Shown here piece by piece: positions 41,858-49,591 of a stretch of DNA of 64,000 nucleotides. The stretch comes from Kineococcus rhizosphaerae (GTDB taxonomy: Bacteria > Actinomycetota > Actinomycetes > Actinomycetales > Kineococcaceae), in NCBI RefSeq assembly GCF_003002055.1, contig NZ_PVZF01000006.1, forward strand, positions 62,001-126,000, read 5' to 3'. The position numbers and the translations under genes are program-made. The notes under the pieces are model-generated. The model was not told the DNA's origin. It searched no databases and saw only the letters and a program-made list of their open reading frames with translations. Numbering within the stretch: position 1 is the stretch's first letter; each line of letters begins with the position of its first letter.

Positions 41858-43066
41858 GTGAGAGCTCTGACGTGGCAAGGCAAGCGGTCGGTCGCCGTCC
41901 AGGACGTGCCCGACCCGGTGATCGTCGAACCCACCGACGCGGTCGTGCGGATCACCTCGACCGCGATCTGCGGGTCGGACCTGCACCTGTACGAGGTGCT
42001 GGCCCCCTACCTGGCCAAGGGTGACGTCCTGGGGCACGAACCCATGGGGATCGTCGAGGAGGTCGGGCCGGCGGTCACGAACCTCGTCCCCGGTGACCGG
42101 GTCGTCATCCCGTTCACGATCTCCTGCGGGCACTGCTGGATGTGCAGCCGTGGCCTGACGACGCAGTGCGAGACCACCCAGGTCCGGGAGAAGGGCAGCG
42201 GCGCCGCGCTGTACGGTTACACCTCCCTGTACGGGTCGGTGCCCGGCGGGCAGGCCGAACGGCTGCGCGTCCCGCACGCGGACTTCAACCCGATCAAGGT
42301 CGGCCGTGAGGGCGACGGCGGGGCGCCGGACGAGCGGTACCTGTTCCTGTCCGACATCCTGCCGACCGCGTGGCAGGGCGTGAAGTACGCCGACGTGCCC
42401 GAGGGCGGGACCCTCGCGGTCCTGGGCCTGGGACCGGTGGGGCAGTTCGCCGCCCGCATCGGCCGCCAGCTCGGCTACCACGTCGTCGGCGTCGACCCCG
42501 TGCCCGAACGTCGGGCGATGGCCGAGCGCAACGGCGTTCCCGCGATCGACCTCACCGACTCCTCGGGGGCCGACGTCCCCGGCCAGCTGCGCGAGCGCAC
42601 CGACGGCCGTGGCCCGGACGCCGTACTGGACGCCGTCGGCATGGAGGCCCACGGCGGCGCCGAGGGCGTCGTCGCCAAGGCCGCGCAGACCGCCGTGGGC
42701 CTGCTGCCGGACGCCCTGGCGCAGAAGGTCATGGAGACCGGCGGGATCGACCGGTTGTGGGCGGTGCGGACCGCCGTCGACGCCGTCCGCCGCGGCGGGA
42801 CGATCTCGCTGTCCGGGGTGTACGGCGGTGAGGCCGACCCGATGCCGATGATGACGATGTTCGACAAGCAGATCCAGCTGCGCATGGGCCAGTGCAACGT
42901 CAAGACCTGGATCGACGACCTCATGCCGTTCGTGGAGGACCCGGCGGACCCGCTGGGCATCGACGACCTCACCACGCACCGGGTGCCGCTGGAGGACGCT
43001 CCCGACGCGTACGAGATGTTCCAGGCCAAGCGCGACGGCTGCATCAAGGTCGTCCTGAAACCCTGA
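41858..43066 (+). CDS. Zinc-dependent alcohol dehydrogenase (MDR family)
   Basis: 402 residues of the glutathione-independent formaldehyde dehydrogenase-like branch. Catalytic zinc ligands in AICGSDLHLYE and GHEPMGIVEEVG; structural zinc Cys in SCGHCWMCSRGLTTQC. The NAD-binding motif is VLGLGPVGQFAARIGRQLGYHVVGVDPVPERR. The insert VGREGDGGAPDERYLFLSDILPTAWQG is typical of this branch. Likely oxidises aldehydes or alcohols. GTG start at 41858 after the SigB-like promoter. The FUSC gene follows 8 bp later. Confidence 0.92.
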   Translation: MRALTWQGKRSVAVQDVPDPVIVEPTDAVVRITSTAICGSDLHLYEVLAPYLAKGDVLGHEPMGIVEEVGPAVTNLVPGDRVVIPFTISCGHCWMCSRGLTTQCETTQVREKGSGAALYGYTSLYGSVPGGQAERLRVPHADFNPIKVGREGDGGAPDERYLFLSDILPTAWQGVKYADVPEGGTLAVLGLGPVGQFAARIGRQLGYHVVGVDPVPERRAMAERNGVPAIDLTDSSGADVPGQLRERTDGRGPDAVLDAVGMEAHGGAEGVVAKAAQTAVGLLPDALAQKVMETGGIDRLWAVRTAVDAVRRGGTISLSGVYGGEADPMPMMTMFDKQIQLRMGQCNVKTWIDDLMPFVEDPADPLGIDDLTTHRVPLEDAPDAYEMFQAKRDGCIKVVLKP

Positions 43067-43074
43067 CCGTCCTC

Positions 43075-44226
43075 GTGAGGCAGTTCCTCGCCCGGTGGCC
43101 CCGGCTGGGGCTGGCGGCGCGCACCGCGCTGGCCGCCACCCTGGCCTGGGTCGTCGCCCTGAACCTGCCCGGTGAGGTCCCGCACACCTACCCGTACTTC
43201 GCGCCGCTGGGTGCCGTCGTCGGGTCGTACTCGACGGTCCGCAGCTCGGTGCGGAACTCGGTGCTGGCCGTCGCGGGTATCCTGTGCGGTGCCCTGCTCT
43301 CACTGGGACTTTCGCAGGTCCTGGGCCGGGACCTGTTCGTCATCCCCGTCGTGGTCTTCCTGGCGACGCTGCTGGCCGGGTGGCGGGTCTTCGAGGGGCA
43401 GGGCAGCTGGGTCCTGACCGTCGGGGTGTTCGTGCTGGTCGCGGGTGCGCAGCACCCCGTCCGGTACGCGCTGGCGTACTGCACCCTGACCCTGCTCGGC
43501 GGGTGCGTCGCCGTCGCCGTGAACGCGGCGCTGCCCTCGGTCCCCCTGGCCCGTTCCGAGCGTGCCCTGCGGCAGCTGGCGGTGGTGCTGGCCGACCAGC
43601 TCGACGACCTGGCCGCGGGTCTGCGCTACGAAGACCCTCCGTCGGCGCAGCAGTGGGAGCAGCGGCTGCGGGCCGTCACGCCCGTGCGGGAGTCCCTGCG
43701 GGCCACCCGCCAGGAGACGGAGGAGTCGTTGCGGGGCAACGTCAGGGCCCGCCGGAACCTCGACCGCGTCCGGGTGCAGCACCGCGCCGGCGTGACGCTG
43801 GAGAACGTCGCGGTGCGGGTGGAGGAACTCTCCGAGCTGCTCGTCGAGGTGCAGACGCCGGCCGACCGCGGGGTGGCGCTGGAGGCCGGGCTGCGGTGGC
43901 CGACGGCCGCGGCGCTCGTGGCCCTGGCGCGGCTGCTGCGCGAGTACCCCGACGGCGACCCGGACGCGCGGGTCCTGGACGAGCGGCTGCGGTCGGTGCG
44001 CGGGCACGTGCAGCACCTGTCCGCGGTGGAGCACGCGGCGCACTTCCAGACCGCCCGCGACCGGCAGACCGCCGGGGCGGTCGTGACGTCGCTGCGGCGC
44101 TGCCTGGGTGCGCTCGACCCCGCTGCCGCCGAGACCCCCGACCCCGAGGGGGTGCCGCCGACGCCGTGGGCCCGCCCCGACCCGCAGCGGTTCACCCGCC
44201 ACCGCGTGCGCCGCCCCTCCCACTGA
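43075..44226 (+). CDS. FUSC-family aromatic acid exporter-like membrane protein
   Basis: 383 residues from the GTG at 43075. Six hydrophobic segments in the first half (AARTALAATLAWVVALNL, YFAPLGAVVGSYSTVRSSVRNSVLAVAGILCGALLSLGL, VIPVVVFLATLLAGW, WVLTVGVFVLVAGA, LAYCTLTLLGGCVAVAVNAAL). A long cytosolic helical domain follows (ALRQLAVVLADQLDDLAAGLRYED and SLRATRQETEESLRGNVRARRNLDRV). This is the FUSC/AaeB fold, which exports aromatic acids. Role inferred. 8 bp after the ADH gene, so likely co-transcribed. 3' end faces the repeat cassette at 44240-44349. Confidence 0.85.
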   Translation: MRQFLARWPRLGLAARTALAATLAWVVALNLPGEVPHTYPYFAPLGAVVGSYSTVRSSVRNSVLAVAGILCGALLSLGLSQVLGRDLFVIPVVVFLATLLAGWRVFEGQGSWVLTVGVFVLVAGAQHPVRYALAYCTLTLLGGCVAVAVNAALPSVPLARSERALRQLAVVLADQLDDLAAGLRYEDPPSAQQWEQRLRAVTPVRESLRATRQETEESLRGNVRARRNLDRVRVQHRAGVTLENVAVRVEELSELLVEVQTPADRGVALEAGLRWPTAAALVALARLLREYPDGDPDARVLDERLRSVRGHVQHLSAVEHAAHFQTARDRQTAGAVVTSLRRCLGALDPAAAETPDPEGVPPTPWARPDPQRFTRHRVRRPSH

Positions 44227-44239
44227 CCCCACTCCCTCC

Positions 44240-44349
44240 GCGATCGAGGAGACCCCCCCGGCGATCGAGGAAGTCCACGCAGCGATCGAGGAATCGCCCG
44301 CCCTCGTGGGAGCCTCTTCCTTGATCGCGGTGAGGAATTCCTTGATCGC
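44240..44349. repeat. 21-bp-phased repeat cassette (three direct, two inverted units)
   Basis: GCGATCGAGGA starts at 44240, 44261 and 44282, exactly 21 bp apart. The inverted partner TCCTTGATCGC (G to T/A change in the middle) starts at 44318 and 44339, again exactly 21 bp apart. The two halves can fold into a long stem. Located between convergent genes (FUSC ends at 44226, glycosyltransferase at 44374), so it might be a bidirectional terminator or a protein-binding array. No gene is credible in this space. Confidence 0.8.
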
Positions 44350-44373
44350 GGTGAGGTGGAGCGGGTGCCGGGT

Positions 44374-45036
44374 TCACGCGCTGAGGTCGGCCGCGACCCC
44401 CTCGGGGGCACGGCCCACCAGCCGGTCGCTCGTGGTCACCGGGAACCGGGAGGACGCCAGCACCCGGGCGCCGGGCAGCGCGCGGACCCGGTCGGCGAGC
44501 GCCCGGTCCTCGTGGGCGGGCAGTGCGGGGAAACCCCCGGCGGCCAGGTACGTCGAGGCGCGGACCCCGAGGTTCGCGCCGTGGACGTGCACGTGCCCCG
44601 TGGCCCACTCCCCCGCCGCGTACCGCTCCCGCCACGCCCGGTGCGCCCCGGCGGGCCCGGCCAGCCGCACCGTGCCCAGCAGCAGGTCGACGTCGGCGGC
44701 GGCGATCTGCGCGTGCCAGCCCAGCCAGCCGGCGGGCACGAGGGAGTCGGCGTCCGTGCTGGCGATCCAGTGCTCGTCCGCGGGTTCCACCGGCCTGAGG
44801 GCCCGGGCGGCCCGGACCCCCGCGGCGCGCGCGGCCCCGACCTGGCCGGCCCCGCTGAGCAGCACGCGCACCCCCGCGGCGCGGGCGATCCGCTCCGTCC
44901 GGTCCTGGCAGCGGTCCGCGACGACGACGACGTCGACCGGGACGGGGCAGTGCCGGGCCGCGGCGGCCAGGGCGTCGAGGCAGGCGCCGATGGTCGTCTC
45001 CTCGTCGCGGGCCGGGACGACGACGGAGATCCTCAC
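44374..45036 (-). CDS. Glycosyltransferase family 2
   Basis: 220 residues. GT-A start VRISVVVPARDEETTIGACLDAL, then VVVVADRCQDRTERIARAAGV, the metal-binding DAD in EHWIASTDADSLVPAGWLG, GTVRLAG, and a late catalytic ED motif in HEDRALADRVRALPG. Transfers a sugar from a nucleotide donor. No membrane segment is evident. GTG start at 45036 overlaps the stop of the deacetylase/methyltransferase gene (GTGA). Third gene of the operon. Target unknown. Confidence 0.9.
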   Translation of the reverse strand: MRISVVVPARDEETTIGACLDALAAAARHCPVPVDVVVVADRCQDRTERIARAAGVRVLLSGAGQVGAARAAGVRAARALRPVEPADEHWIASTDADSLVPAGWLGWHAQIAAADVDLLLGTVRLAGPAGAHRAWRERYAAGEWATGHVHVHGANLGVRASTYLAAGGFPALPAHEDRALADRVRALPGARVLASSRFPVTTSDRLVGRAPEGVAADLSA

Positions 45037-46430
45037 ACCAGTCCCCCGGCCCGGGCGACCGAGACGACGGGGGCCGGGACGAGGACGTCGAGCAGGAAGT
45101 CCTCCTCCTCGTGACGGGCGAGCAGGTCCAGGCCCGCCGCGCCGCGCAGGGTCCGGTGCACCTCGTCCCCGGTGAGGGGGTAGTCCTCGACGAGGTGGCG
45201 CCAGTGGCAGGCCACCAGGACCCCGTCGGGGCTGAGGCAGGCCCGCAGCCGCTCGACGAGGTCGCGCAGGTCGTCGGGGTCGCAGTAGTAGGCGACCTCG
45301 GCCAGGACGACGAGGTCGAACTCCCCGTCGGGGAACTCCTGCGGGACCCGCGCCACCTGCGTCCGCACGTTCTGCGGGACCCTGGCCCGGGCGCGCTCGA
45401 GCGCGGACGGCGAGATGTCGACCGCGAGCAGAGATTCGCACCGTTGCGCGAGTTCCACTGAGAAGACACCTGCGCTGCAACCGATCTCCAGGCCGTTGCG
45501 GAACCGCTCACGCGGCAGCGAGGCCAGGGTCAGGGCACGTTTGCGCCGTTCGTACCAGCGGTCCTCGAAACCCCAGGGGTCGTCGCCGTGCTCGGCGTAG
45601 AAACCCTCGAAGAACTCCGCGCCGAGGCTGCGGGGGCGGCCGGCCCCCTGACCCGCGAGGAAGAACTCGGCGTCTCGGCCGAAGTGCTCGAGGACGCCCG
45701 GGGCCAGCAGCACCTCGTCGCCGGGTGCGGCCGACAGGGGTTCGGTCTGGGACACGTGCGCCGCCATCGCCTCCTGCTTGCGGCGGTGCGCGTCGGGGTC
45801 GAGGTCGAGGCTCACCCCGCGCGACCACGGGATCCGGACGTCACCGGGGTGCGACCAGTGCCACACCCACACCGGGTAGTGCACGCACCGCGCGCCCCGC
45901 TCGGCAGCCACCTGCGCGGCGACGGCCCCCGCGACGTCGTGGTCGGGGTGGCCGTCACCGGTCCACGGCGCGACGAGCAGGGTGCCGCCGCGCACGAGCC
46001 GGGTCAGCCGGGCGGCGAGGACGGCACGGTCCCCGCCCACCCCGCCGTCGGGGACGCGCAGCCGGTGCAGGTGCGCGCCGGGGGCCAGCGTCGAGACGGC
46101 GTGGCGCACCTCCTCGCCCCGGCGCTCGGCCAGCTCGCGGGGGGTCGTCGTCGGGGAGGCGGGGTGCGACCCCTCCCCGTCGGTGGCCACGACCACGTCG
46201 ACGGGAAGCCCGCGGGCGGCGGCCGTGGCGATCAGCCCCCCGGCCCCCAGGGTCTCGTCGTCGGGGTGGGCGGCGACGACGAGGACGTGCTCGACCCCGG
46301 CCCAGTCGAGGGCGGGGACATCGCGCAGCCCGGGCCAGCGGGCCCAGTCCTGCTCGGGGGTCCCGGGGCTGTCGTGGGTGAACTCGTCGTGGGAGGAGCG
46401 GACGGCGGGGTCGTCGTTCACCAGGGCCAC
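45033..46430 (-). CDS. Fused PIG-L deacetylase and NodS-like SAM methyltransferase
   Basis: 465 residues. N-terminal PIG-L domain: zinc motif AHPDDE (residues 54-59), then GDGHPDHDVAGAV (His ligand), which removes N-acetyl groups from GlcNAc-type sugars. C-terminal SAM methyltransferase from about residue 315: LEIGCSAGVFSVELA, LLAVDISPSALERARARV, GEFDLVVLAEVAYYCDPDDLRDLVERL, VLVACHWRHLVEDYPLTGDEVH. The last motifs are those of NodS, which N-methylates a de-acetylated amino sugar. Deacetylation and methylation of the same nitrogen would therefore sit on one chain. Overlaps the acyl-CoA-dehydrogenase-like gene at 46418-46430. Confidence 0.9.
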   Translation of the reverse strand: MALVNDDPAVRSSHDEFTHDSPGTPEQDWARWPGLRDVPALDWAGVEHVLVVAAHPDDETLGAGGLIATAAARGLPVDVVVATDGEGSHPASPTTTPRELAERRGEEVRHAVSTLAPGAHLHRLRVPDGGVGGDRAVLAARLTRLVRGGTLLVAPWTGDGHPDHDVAGAVAAQVAAERGARCVHYPVWVWHWSHPGDVRIPWSRGVSLDLDPDAHRRKQEAMAAHVSQTEPLSAAPGDEVLLAPGVLEHFGRDAEFFLAGQGAGRPRSLGAEFFEGFYAEHGDDPWGFEDRWYERRKRALTLASLPRERFRNGLEIGCSAGVFSVELAQRCESLLAVDISPSALERARARVPQNVRTQVARVPQEFPDGEFDLVVLAEVAYYCDPDDLRDLVERLRACLSPDGVLVACHWRHLVEDYPLTGDEVHRTLRGAAGLDLLARHEEEDFLLDVLVPAPVVSVARAGGLV

Positions 46431-47398
46431 GAGGTGTCCTCCCGCCCGGCGGCGCCCACCGCGCGCCCGAGCGCGGCGACGTCGTGGTCGGCGTGGTGCT
46501 GGCGCAGGTAGACGGTGAGGTCGGCGACGCGGGCGGCGTGCGCCGCGTCGAACGCGAGGGGTGCCGGGCCGAGCGCGTGACCGACCTCGGTCAGCACGTC
46601 CTCGGCGGCCCCGGCCACGATCGAGCGGGTGCGCAGGGCCAGGAGCTCACCCGCGGTGCCGGTGGCCCGTCCGGCGTCCACGTCGTCGGCGGCGGCGTCG
46701 AGGGCGAGCCGGGCCGAGCGCAGCCGCAGGTCGACGGTCCCGCGCGAGCGTTCGGTGAGCGGGTCGTCCTTCGCGCTGCGCAGCAACGGCCCCGCCACCC
46801 CGGCGGCGCCGCCGAACCAGCACGCGGCGACCCCGATCCCGCCGTGGGCGAACCCCGGGCGACGCAGGTACCAGCCCGCCTCCCCGACGGGTTCGGCCGT
46901 CACGGCCTCGAAGCGCACCGGCCCGCTGGGGACGTCGACGAGCCCCCGGCTGTGCCAGGCGCCCTCCTCCACGTGGACGCCGGGACCGCGCAGGTCGACG
47001 GCGAACAAACGCCGTCCTGCCGGGGTGTGGGCGGTGACGAGGGCGTGGGTGAGCACGCCGGCCAGGGAGCACCAGGGTTTGCGGCCGGTCAGCCGGCCGC
47101 CGGAGGACTCCAGGACCGCGTCGGGGGCCTCGGCGGCGAAGACGCCCCACGTGGAGCCCTCGGGGACGGGAAGGCCGGCCTCGGCGAGGACGGCGACGGC
47201 GTCGAGGTGGGCCTCGACGACCCGGGCGACCGTCAGGTCCTGCTCGGCGAGGGTGGCCAGGACCTGCCAGCGGCGGCGGGTCCGGCCCGACGCGGGGAGC
47301 GGGACCTCGCGCGTGAGCCGTCGCGCGACGTCCAGCGCGGCCTCGACGGCGGGCGGGACGGTCGCTGGCGGGGACGGGGTGGACAACACGGACGACAC
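46418..47398 (-). CDS. Acyl-CoA dehydrogenase-like flavoprotein
   Basis: 326 residues, shorter than the usual 380. Mid-section matches the family flavin/substrate region (STWGVFAAEAPDAVLESSGGRLTGRKPWCSLAGVLTHALVTAHTPAGRRLFAVDL), then GFAHGGIGVAACWFGGAAGVAGPLLR and helical C-terminus (ALRTRSIVAGAAEDVLTEVGHALGPAPLAFDAAHAARVADLTVYLRQHHADHDVAALGRAV). The N-terminal helical domain is trimmed. It may desaturate an acyl or sugar-linked substrate. First gene of the three-gene operon; start ATG at 47398. Confidence 0.85.
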   Translation of the reverse strand: MSSVLSTPSPPATVPPAVEAALDVARRLTREVPLPASGRTRRRWQVLATLAEQDLTVARVVEAHLDAVAVLAEAGLPVPEGSTWGVFAAEAPDAVLESSGGRLTGRKPWCSLAGVLTHALVTAHTPAGRRLFAVDLRGPGVHVEEGAWHSRGLVDVPSGPVRFEAVTAEPVGEAGWYLRRPGFAHGGIGVAACWFGGAAGVAGPLLRSAKDDPLTERSRGTVDLRLRSARLALDAAADDVDAGRATGTAGELLALRTRSIVAGAAEDVLTEVGHALGPAPLAFDAAHAARVADLTVYLRQHHADHDVAALGRAVGAAGREDTSWPW

Positions 47399-47494
47399 GG
47401 CCGACCTCCGGTTCGAGCAGGCACGTGAACGGTTCCGCGACGGTCTGCACGGAAGGACGCCTGCACGCTAACCACGGCGCCGTCCTTCGGCACG

Positions 47495-47905
47495 TCAGAC
47501 CACGAGCCGGCTCCAGACCGTCTTGCCGCCCGGGCGGGTCCGCACGCCCCACTCGTCGCTGAGGACCTCCACGAGGTTCGTGGTGTGGGCGTCGTCGGGC
47601 CCCACGGTGCGGAAGTGGGGCCCGTTGGGGTCGCGGTCGCTGACGGCGATCGTGACGCCGTCGTCGCCCTCGCACTCGATCCGCAGCACGACGGGCGCGG
47701 TGCCGTGGGTGACGGCCTCGGTGACGAGCTCGCTGACGAGCAGCTCGGCGTGCGGGCGCAGGAGGGAGGCGTGCTCGACGCACCAGTGGTCGTCGAGGAA
47801 GCGCCGCGCGTGGCGGGCCGCGGACCGGTCCACCACGACGGTGGACTCAGCTGCTGGGAACCACTCGCACATGGACGTCGATCGTCGCCGAGGATCGGCG
47901 TCCAC
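47495..47905 (-). CDS. RsbW/HATPase-like anti-sigma protein with altered N-box
   Basis: 136 residues. GHKL fold: HARRFLDDHWCVEHASLLRPHAELLVSELVTEAVTHG (N-box), VTIAVSDRDPNGP (G1), VLSDEWGVRTRPGGKTVWSRL (G2). The N-box Asn that chelates Mg2+-ATP is replaced (canonical ELVTNAVRHG; here ELVTEAVTHG), so ATP or Mg binding is doubtful. GTG start at 47905, with an in-frame ATG 33 nt later; neither has a strong RBS. Follows the STAS gene by 5 bp; together they look like an anti-sigma/antagonist pair. Confidence 0.82.
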   Translation of the reverse strand: MDADPRRRSTSMCEWFPAAESTVVVDRSAARHARRFLDDHWCVEHASLLRPHAELLVSELVTEAVTHGTAPVVLRIECEGDDGVTIAVSDRDPNGPHFRTVGPDDAHTTNLVEVLSDEWGVRTRPGGKTVWSRLVV

Positions 47906-47910
47906 GCTCG

Positions 47911-48351
47911 TCAGAACCCCGCGCGCCCGTCCGGGTCGGTCACGTCCCCGGTGACGTCCTCGATGACGTCCCCGGTGACGTCGAGGACGTCGGCGAGCGC
48001 CGTGACGTCCAGGAGGAACGCGACGGTCCGGCTGGGGGCGACGCTGACGCGCGCGGGGCGGGCGAGGACGGCGAGGCGGGCCAGGAACGCGGCCCCGGCG
48101 GAATCCATGAAGCTGACGCCGGTGGCCTCGACGTGCACGGCGTCCCCGCCGGCGCGCGGGCGGCTGCGCAGCAGGGTGCCGACGCGGGCGGCGGCCTCGT
48201 CGAGGTCGAGGCGCAGCTCGTCGTCGATCTCGCCGGAGAGGTGGACGAGGACGCGGTCGCCGTCGCGCTCGACGGTGACGAGCCCGTCGGGACGGTCCTC
48301 GCGCAGGTCGGGGGATCGTGGGGACGAAGGCTCCGGAGACGGCGTCGACAC
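47911..48351 (-). CDS. STAS-domain anti-sigma-factor antagonist
   Basis: 146 residues from the GTG at 48351, with AGGAGG 7 nt upstream. STAS core: VLVHLSGEIDDELRLDLDEAAARVGTLLRSRPRAGGDAVHVEATGVSFMDSAGAAFLARLAVLARPARVSVA. The Asp-Ser (MDSAG) phosphosite is intact, unlike two other STAS proteins here. The C-terminal tail repeats DVTGDVIEDVTGDVT from duplicated GACGTC-type units. Operon with the HATPase-like gene 5 bp downstream. Probably antagonises a sigma factor kinase. Confidence 0.87.
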   Translation of the reverse strand: MSTPSPEPSSPRSPDLREDRPDGLVTVERDGDRVLVHLSGEIDDELRLDLDEAAARVGTLLRSRPRAGGDAVHVEATGVSFMDSAGAAFLARLAVLARPARVSVAPSRTVAFLLDVTALADVLDVTGDVIEDVTGDVTDPDGRAGF

Positions 48352-48529
48352 GCTGGTCCCTCCTCTGTGTGGTCCGCGTGGTCGTGCAGGCCCCGCCCTG
48401 TGCTCGAGCCGGTGCCCCGACCGTACCCCCACGGGAGGGTCCACCCCAGCCCCCCCGGGGTGGCCGTTCGCCCGACCGGCGGGCCCGTTCCGGTGCGACC
48501 GGCCGCCCCCACCCGGCACGGGGGCGGGC

Positions 48530-49402
48530 TCAGGCGCCGGCGATGAGCTCGCGCAGCGTCCGGAGCTGGTACGCCGACGTCTCCAGGGCCGTCTCGTCCT
48601 CGGCGAACACGTTGGACACGACGATCGCGTCCTCGCGGTCGAGGAACCCGGTGGCCTTGAGCGTGCCGAACAACTGCGCCCAGTCCACGTCCCCGGCGCC
48701 GATGCGCAGGTGCTGGTGCACGCGCGCGGCGTTGCCGGGCGGGTTGGAGATGTAGCGCAGGCCGTGCGAGCGGCGGTGGTCGAACGTGTCGGCCGCGTAG
48801 ACGGCGCCGAGGCGCTCGCCGACCAGCGGCAGCAGGGTGGTGGCCCGGTCGCCGTAGTGGAACGTGTGCGAGGCGACGTAGACGACCCCGACGTGGTCGG
48901 TGTTCAGCCCGCGCACGACGCGCCACGCCTCGAGGCCGTCCTCGACGAAGTCGTCGGGGTGGGGGTCGAGGTTCAGCCGCAGCCCCTCGCGCTCGAGGAC
49001 CGGGACGATCTCCTCCATGGAGCGGTAGAACGCCGCCTCGGAGTCCTCGGAACGTTCGGGCCGGCCGCTGAACTCGGTGTTGAGCACCTGCACGCCGAGG
49101 TCGACGGCGATCTGCAGGACGCGCCGGAGGTTCTTCACGGCCGCGACGCGCTGGTCCTCGTCGGGCCAGGAGATCCGCTGCACGGGCAGCAGGGACGTGA
49201 TGGTGACCCCGGCGTCGGCGGCCGTCTTGCGCAGCGCCGCGACGAGGCCGTCGTCGGCCTTGGGGTGGCGGAAGAAGGGCGCGACGTCGGCGTGCGGGGC
49301 GAGCTGGAAGTGCTCGTACCCGGCGCGGGCCACCAGGTCCGGCAGCTCGAGCAGGTCGTGGTCGGGGTGGAAGGGGGTGGGGTCGAGAGCGATCTTCACC
49401 AT
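48530..49402 (-). CDS. Sugar phosphate isomerase/epimerase (TIM-barrel, AP-endonuclease 2-like)
   Basis: 290 residues. Starts MVKIALDPTPFHPDHDLLELPDLVARAGYEHFQLAPHADV; LGVQVLNTEFSGRPE, LRLNLDPHPDDFVEDGLEAWRVVRGL, VVYVASHTFHYGDRATTLLPLVGERLGAVYAADTFDHRRSHG and HQHLRIGAGDVDWAQLF show the metal-binding Glu/Asp/His set of the xylose isomerase-like barrel. It probably isomerises a sugar or inositol-type substrate. A palindromic site overlaps a likely -35 at 49485-49496. Divergent from the GGDEF-EAL gene. Confidence 0.85.
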   Translation of the reverse strand: MVKIALDPTPFHPDHDLLELPDLVARAGYEHFQLAPHADVAPFFRHPKADDGLVAALRKTAADAGVTITSLLPVQRISWPDEDQRVAAVKNLRRVLQIAVDLGVQVLNTEFSGRPERSEDSEAAFYRSMEEIVPVLEREGLRLNLDPHPDDFVEDGLEAWRVVRGLNTDHVGVVYVASHTFHYGDRATTLLPLVGERLGAVYAADTFDHRRSHGLRYISNPPGNAARVHQHLRIGAGDVDWAQLFGTLKATGFLDREDAIVVSNVFAEDETALETSAYQLRTLRELIAGA

Positions 49403-49465
49403 GACGGGCGGGCCTCCGTGTCCGTGACTGCGCTGTCGGCGAGGGGCGTCCCTGCCTCGACGGAC

Positions 49466-49496
49466 AGGATAGAGCCACGTACAGATGTCTTGACAA
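49466..49496 (-). promoter_or_regulatory. Candidate promoter with palindromic operator
   Basis: On the minus strand TTGTCA (49496-49491), 19-bp spacer, TATCCT (49471-49466). Its -35 is covered by the near-palindrome ATGTCTTGACAA (49485-49496; TGTC-N2-GACA), a shape common to GntR/LacI operators. Lies 64 bp upstream of the isomerase start. Plausible repressor-controlled promoter. Confidence 0.45.
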
Positions 49497-49591
49497 TTCC
49501 GCCCTCCGGGACCGGCTCGCGACCCCCGCCGGTGCTGCTCCGGTCGGGTGGACCACCTCTAGAAGCCCTCCGGGGAGCCCGACGTACGAAC

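Noticed and set aside
44240-44349. CRISPR-like array
   Set aside because: Units are 11 bp with 10-bp gaps, change orientation midway and have no cas genes nearby. Spacing is helical rather than spacer-like.
48424-48460. SigB-like promoter of the STAS gene at 47911-48351
   Set aside because: GGGTAC is present on the minus strand, but the only GNNT candidate is a loose GGGT with 14-bp spacing, so it was not annotated.
49490-49513. TTGACA as -35 of the plus-strand GGDEF-EAL gene
   Set aside because: No acceptable -10 lies 16-19 bp downstream; the minus-strand reading for the isomerase fits better.
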